Shown here: one piece after another, positions 5,879 through 8,655 of the stretch
Position numbering within the stretch: the stretch's first letter is position 1
Layout of the letters: each line of letters starts with the position of its first letter
Assembly (NCBI GenBank): GCA_944385645.1
Contig: CALWYA010000060.1
Coordinates: 1-8,655 of the forward strand
From: an uncultured Oscillospiraceae bacterium
Lineage (GTDB): Bacteria; Bacillota; Clostridia; Oscillospirales; Oscillospiraceae
Reading direction: 5' to 3'
DNA: 8,655 nucleotides
Program-made: the position numbers and the translations under genes
The notes under the pieces: model-generated
The model's database searches: none
What the model was told of the DNA's origin: nothing
What the model saw: only the letters and a program-made list of their open reading frames with translations

Positions 5879-8203
5879 GATCCCAAACAATTCCGCCGCC
5901 GGGCCCTGGCCGTGGCGGTCCTTCTGGCCCTGATGGTCGCCGGCATGGGGGCCACCCTCTATGATCTGCAGATCAACAACGGGGCCGACTACTATGAGCA
6001 GTCCCAGCGCCGGGTGGCCGAGACCCAGACGGTGGAGTCCGCCCGGGGCCAGATCCTGGACCGGAACGGCCAGGTGCTGGTGTCCAACCGGGTGGTCTAC
6101 CAGGTCACCCTGGACACCTCCCTCATGAAGGACGAGGACAAGGACGCCGTGACCGCCGCCGGGAGCCGGCGCAACGACACCCTCCTGGCCCTGATCGAGG
6201 CCGCCCGGGCCGAGGGAGTGGAGTGGACGGACAATCTGCCCATCTCCAAGACCGAGCCCTTCACCTTCACCACCGACACCCCCTACTACACCACCTCGGT
6301 GGACGAGGAGGGGGAGGTCGTACACACTCTCACCCGGCTGGGCCGGCTGGCCCTGGAGCTGGGCTGGCTGGAGGAGGACCCCACCCTGGACCCGGAAAAG
6401 GCCGCGGCCCCCGCACCGGAGCCGGAGGAGCCCGGCCTGCTGGATCGGATCGTGGACTTCTTCACCGGAGGCGGCGGGGAGGAGCCCGCCCCGGAGCCGG
6501 AGGAGGAGGAACCCTATGAGCCCCCCGACGCCCAGGCCCTGCTGGGGGCCATGTGCCGTACCTTCGGCCTGCGGGGCGCAGGCGCGGTGGACGAGGAGGA
6601 TACCCCGGAGGGGGACATCCCCCCCCTGAACCTGGGGGACCTGAACCCGGAGGACGCCCGGGCGGTGGCCGGGGTGCTGTACGAGCTGTACCTGCGCTCC
6701 ACCGGGGTCTATCAGGCCAACGAGTACGTCTTTGCCCAGGAGGTGGACATCGACTTCATCTCCCGGGTGAAGGAGCAGTCCCTCCCCGGGGTAGTCATCG
6801 AGGCCACCACCGTGCGCCAGTACCACACCCCCTACGCCGCCCACCTGCTGGGCCGGGTGACCCCCATCTTCCCCGAGGAGGTGGAGTACTACACCTCCCT
6901 GGACGAGGACGGGGACGGGGTCCCCGACTACTCCCTCAACGACACGGTGGGCCGGGACGGGGTGGAGCAGGCCTTCGAGTCCTACCTCCGGGGGGACCCG
7001 GGGATGCGGACGGTAGAGCGCAACGCCGAGGGCAAGATTGTCTCCGAGACCTGGCTGGAGGAGCCGGAGCCCGGAGGCAACGTGGTCCTCACCCTGGACA
7101 TCGGCCTGCAGGGCTATGTGGAGCAGGTGCTGGCCGCCTCGGTCCCCGCCATCGACGTGGAGGAGGAGACCGGCGGGGCGGCCTGCGTGGTGCTGGACGT
7201 GGACACCGCCGAGGTGCTCACCTGCGCCTCCTACCCCACCTATGACATCACCCGCTACAACGCCGACTACAACCAGTACGCCTCCGACCCCACCAAGCCC
7301 CTGCTCAACCGGGCCCTCCAGGGCCTATACGCCCCCGGCTCCACCTTCAAGATGGTCACCGCCGTGGCCGGCCTGGAGACCGGGATCATCGAGCCGGACA
7401 CCGAGATCGAGGACCTGGGCCGGTACACCTACTGGTCCAGCCCCCAGCCCATGTGCTGGATCTACTGGCAGCGGGGGACCACCCACGGCTGGATCAACGT
7501 GTCTGAGGCCATCGAGGTGTCCTGCAACTACTTCTTCTATGAGGTGGGCCGGGAGGTGGGCATCGACGTGCTGGTGGACTACGCCACCCGCTTCGGCCTG
7601 GGCCAGTACACCGGCATCGAGCTGTTCGAGGAGAAGGGGGTCATGGCCAGCCCGGAGTTCACCGAGTCCCTGGGGGGCACCTGGTACGAGGGCAGCGTGC
7701 TGTCGGTGGCCATCGGCCAGGAGAGCAGCCAGTTCACCCCCGTCCAGCTGGCCAACTACATCGCCACCCTGGTCAACGGCGGCACCCGCAACGCCGTCCA
7801 CCTGCTCAAGGAGGTCAAATCCGGCGACTTCTCCCAGGTGGAGTACACCTACGAGCCCCAGGTGCTGGGCACCATCGAGATCGAGACTGAGAACCTCCAG
7901 GCGGTCAAGGCGGGCATGCTGGCCCTGACCACCCAGGGCTCGGTGAGCCAGCACTTCCGGGACCTGCCCTTCCAGGCGGGCGGCAAGACGGGCTCGGCCC
8001 AGGTGGACGACCAGACCGACGCCAACGCCATCTTCGTGTGCTTCGCCCCCTATGACGACCCGGAGGTGGCCCTGGCCCTGGTGGTGGAGCGGGGCGGCAG
8101 CGGCTCGGAGCTGGGCGCTATGGCCGCCGACATCTTGTCCTACTACTTTTCCGTTCAGGAGACCCGGGACGAGGCCCCCCAGGAGAACACCCTGGTGCGC
8201 TGA
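5876..8203 (+). CDS. mrdA: Penicillin-binding protein 2 (class B transpeptidase, MrdA type)
   Basis: This D,D-transpeptidase crosslinks peptidoglycan during lateral wall growth, paired with RodA and activated by MreC. The product has 775 residues: a short cytoplasmic basic tail, one membrane anchor (about 9-29), the class B dimerisation region starting at ARGQILDRNGQVLVSN (56-71), then the conserved block HLLGRVTPIFPEEVEYY (323-339) and NDTVGRDGVEQAFESYLRG (355-373). The transpeptidase domain has all three catalytic motifs: S489-T-F-K492 with nucleophile Ser489, S549-C-N551, and K704-T-G-S707. It is long for the family. Much of the excess is an acidic Pro/Glu-rich insertion (about 173-219) holding a short amphipathic stretch GLLDRIVDFF (187-196), and an acidic stretch near 239-262. 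It is probably active. The position after mreCD supports an elongation (PBP2) rather than division (PBP3/FtsI) role. The rodA partner is not visible. Confidence 0.93.
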   Translation: MDPKQFRRRALAVAVLLALMVAGMGATLYDLQINNGADYYEQSQRRVAETQTVESARGQILDRNGQVLVSNRVVYQVTLDTSLMKDEDKDAVTAAGSRRNDTLLALIEAARAEGVEWTDNLPISKTEPFTFTTDTPYYTTSVDEEGEVVHTLTRLGRLALELGWLEEDPTLDPEKAAAPAPEPEEPGLLDRIVDFFTGGGGEEPAPEPEEEEPYEPPDAQALLGAMCRTFGLRGAGAVDEEDTPEGDIPPLNLGDLNPEDARAVAGVLYELYLRSTGVYQANEYVFAQEVDIDFISRVKEQSLPGVVIEATTVRQYHTPYAAHLLGRVTPIFPEEVEYYTSLDEDGDGVPDYSLNDTVGRDGVEQAFESYLRGDPGMRTVERNAEGKIVSETWLEEPEPGGNVVLTLDIGLQGYVEQVLAASVPAIDVEEETGGAACVVLDVDTAEVLTCASYPTYDITRYNADYNQYASDPTKPLLNRALQGLYAPGSTFKMVTAVAGLETGIIEPDTEIEDLGRYTYWSSPQPMCWIYWQRGTTHGWINVSEAIEVSCNYFFYEVGREVGIDVLVDYATRFGLGQYTGIELFEEKGVMASPEFTESLGGTWYEGSVLSVAIGQESSQFTPVQLANYIATLVNGGTRNAVHLLKEVKSGDFSQVEYTYEPQVLGTIEIETENLQAVKAGMLALTTQGSVSQHFRDLPFQAGGKTGSAQVDDQTDANAIFVCFAPYDDPEVALALVVERGGSGSELGAMAADILSYYFSVQETRDEAPQENTLVR

Positions 8204-8247
8204 TCCCGTTTCCATTTTTCAACAACCGTTGTAAGGAGATGCTATTT

Positions 8248-8655
8248 ATGGCAGAAAACTGCACCCACGACTGCTCCAGCTGCTCCGCCGACTGCTCCTC
8301 CCGGGACATGCGTGTCCCGGCCAACGCCCTGTCCCACATCGGGAAGGTCATCGCGGTGGTCAGCGGCAAGGGGGGCGTGGGCAAGAGCACCGTCACCGCC
8401 TGCCTGGCCGCCGCCATGGCCCAGCGGGGCAGAAAGGTGGCCATTCTGGACGCCGACATCACCGGCCCCTCCATCCCCACCGCCTTCGGCATCCACCAGA
8501 AGGCCACCGGCACCGACGCGGGCATCGACCCGGCCGTCACCCCGGGGGGGATCGAGCTCATGTCCCTGAACCTGCTCTCCGCCCACGAGACCGACCCGGT
8601 CATCTGGCGGGGCCCCATCATCGCCGGGGTGGTCACCCAGTTCTGGCAGGAGGTG
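8248..8655 (+). CDS. mrp: Mrp/NBP35-type P-loop ATPase, Fe-S cluster carrier (3' end missing)
   Basis: Mrp (ApbC/NBP35) proteins are ATP-binding dimers that carry and transfer Fe-S clusters in the cytoplasm. The frame is open from ATG 8248 to the end of the window (136 residues; whole proteins are about 270-380). AAGGAG (8233-8238) precedes the start by nine bases. A Cys/Ser-rich leader comes first, with cysteines at 5, 9, 12 and 16 (C-x3-C-x2-C-x3-C), followed by GKVIAVVSGKGGVGKST with the deviant Walker A GKGGVGKS (40-47), the Mrp signature DADITGPSIP (68-77), and WRGP (120-123). DADITGPSIP and WRGP separate it from MinD and ParA. The CxxC motif that binds the cluster in this family would lie beyond the window. 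The gap to the PBP2 gene is 44 bases, so co-transcription is likely, but a separate promoter cannot be excluded. Confidence 0.9.
   Translation, partial: MAENCTHDCSSCSADCSSRDMRVPANALSHIGKVIAVVSGKGGVGKSTVTACLAAAMAQRGRKVAILDADITGPSIPTAFGIHQKATGTDAGIDPAVTPGGIELMSLNLLSAHETDPVIWRGPIIAGVVTQFWQEV
8301..8320 (+). repeat. GC-rich stem-loop inside the mrp coding start
   Basis: CCGGGACA (8301-8308) is the exact reverse complement of TGTCCCGG (8313-8320), with loop TGCG. The stem lies about 50 bases after the mrp start, just past the codons of the four-cysteine leader. In mRNA it would be stable and might affect translation. In GC-rich coding DNA such a stem may also arise by chance. Confidence 0.45.

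Noticed and set aside
4373..6844. Very long open frame on the - strand (about 823 residues) opposite maf, mreC, mreD and mrdA
   Set aside because: The translation is Gly/His/Gln/Val-rich low-complexity sequence, typical of the antisense of GC-rich genes. The + strand here encodes clearly recognisable proteins.
7325..8215. - strand open frame opposite the transpeptidase domain of PBP2
   Set aside because: Gly/Leu/His-rich shadow of a gene with all catalytic motifs on the + strand.
8222..8232. ACAAC-C-GTTGT palindrome between mrdA and mrp
   Set aside because: Only 5 bp per arm with a one-base centre; too short to separate from chance.
1..8655. CRISPR array, tRNA/rRNA genes, transposase or phage genes
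   Set aside because: No regularly spaced direct repeats, no RNA-gene signatures and no mobile-element proteins were seen; the coding space is filled by the genes listed.

Overview
The window is a strongly GC-rich bacterial segment (C/G-rich third codon positions) with every supported gene on the + strand. Strong Shine-Dalgarno sequences, frequent TTG and GTG starts, and the gene content (maf-mreC-mreD-PBP2 followed by an Mrp-type ATPase with a Cys-rich leader, plus a DUF2262-like protein) suggest a high-GC Firmicute of the Oscillospiraceae/Flavonifractor kind. The taxonomic call is inference.

Left part (1-2179): the 3' portion of a LuxE-type acyl-protein synthetase gene, translationally coupled (TTGA overlap) to a LuxC-type acyl-CoA/acyl-protein reductase gene. 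Together they form an aldehyde-making fatty-acid-reductase module. The window opens inside luxE, so the rest of that cluster is not visible.

Gap (2180-2538): 359 bases without a credible gene, less GC-rich than its surroundings. It holds a dense run of stem-loops (one imperfect and three perfect hairpins, back to back, 2341-2442), a small perfect inverted repeat (2248-2260), and a separate 8-bp inverted repeat (2480-2512) just ahead of the next gene's ribosome binding site. The hairpin run looks like a dispersed repeat or structured RNA rather than a simple terminator.

Right part (2539-8655): seven closely packed genes that look like one operon: dut (dUTPase), a DUF2262-like protein of unknown function, maf (nucleotide pyrophosphatase), mreC, mreD, a class B penicillin-binding protein (PBP2/MrdA), and the start of an Mrp/NBP35-type Fe-S carrier ATPase that runs off the end. 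Gaps range from a 4-nt overlap to 44 nt. The operon joins nucleotide-pool sanitation (Dut, Maf) to the cell-elongation machinery (MreC, MreD, PBP2). mreB is absent between maf and mreC, although it sits next to mreC in many bacteria.

Most of the right part is ordinary housekeeping. The items most worth a second look are the LuxE-LuxC pair, the tandem hairpin element, the inverted repeat before dut, the DUF2262-like protein inside the operon, the acidic Pro-rich insertion in PBP2, and the compact four-cysteine leader of the Mrp protein.
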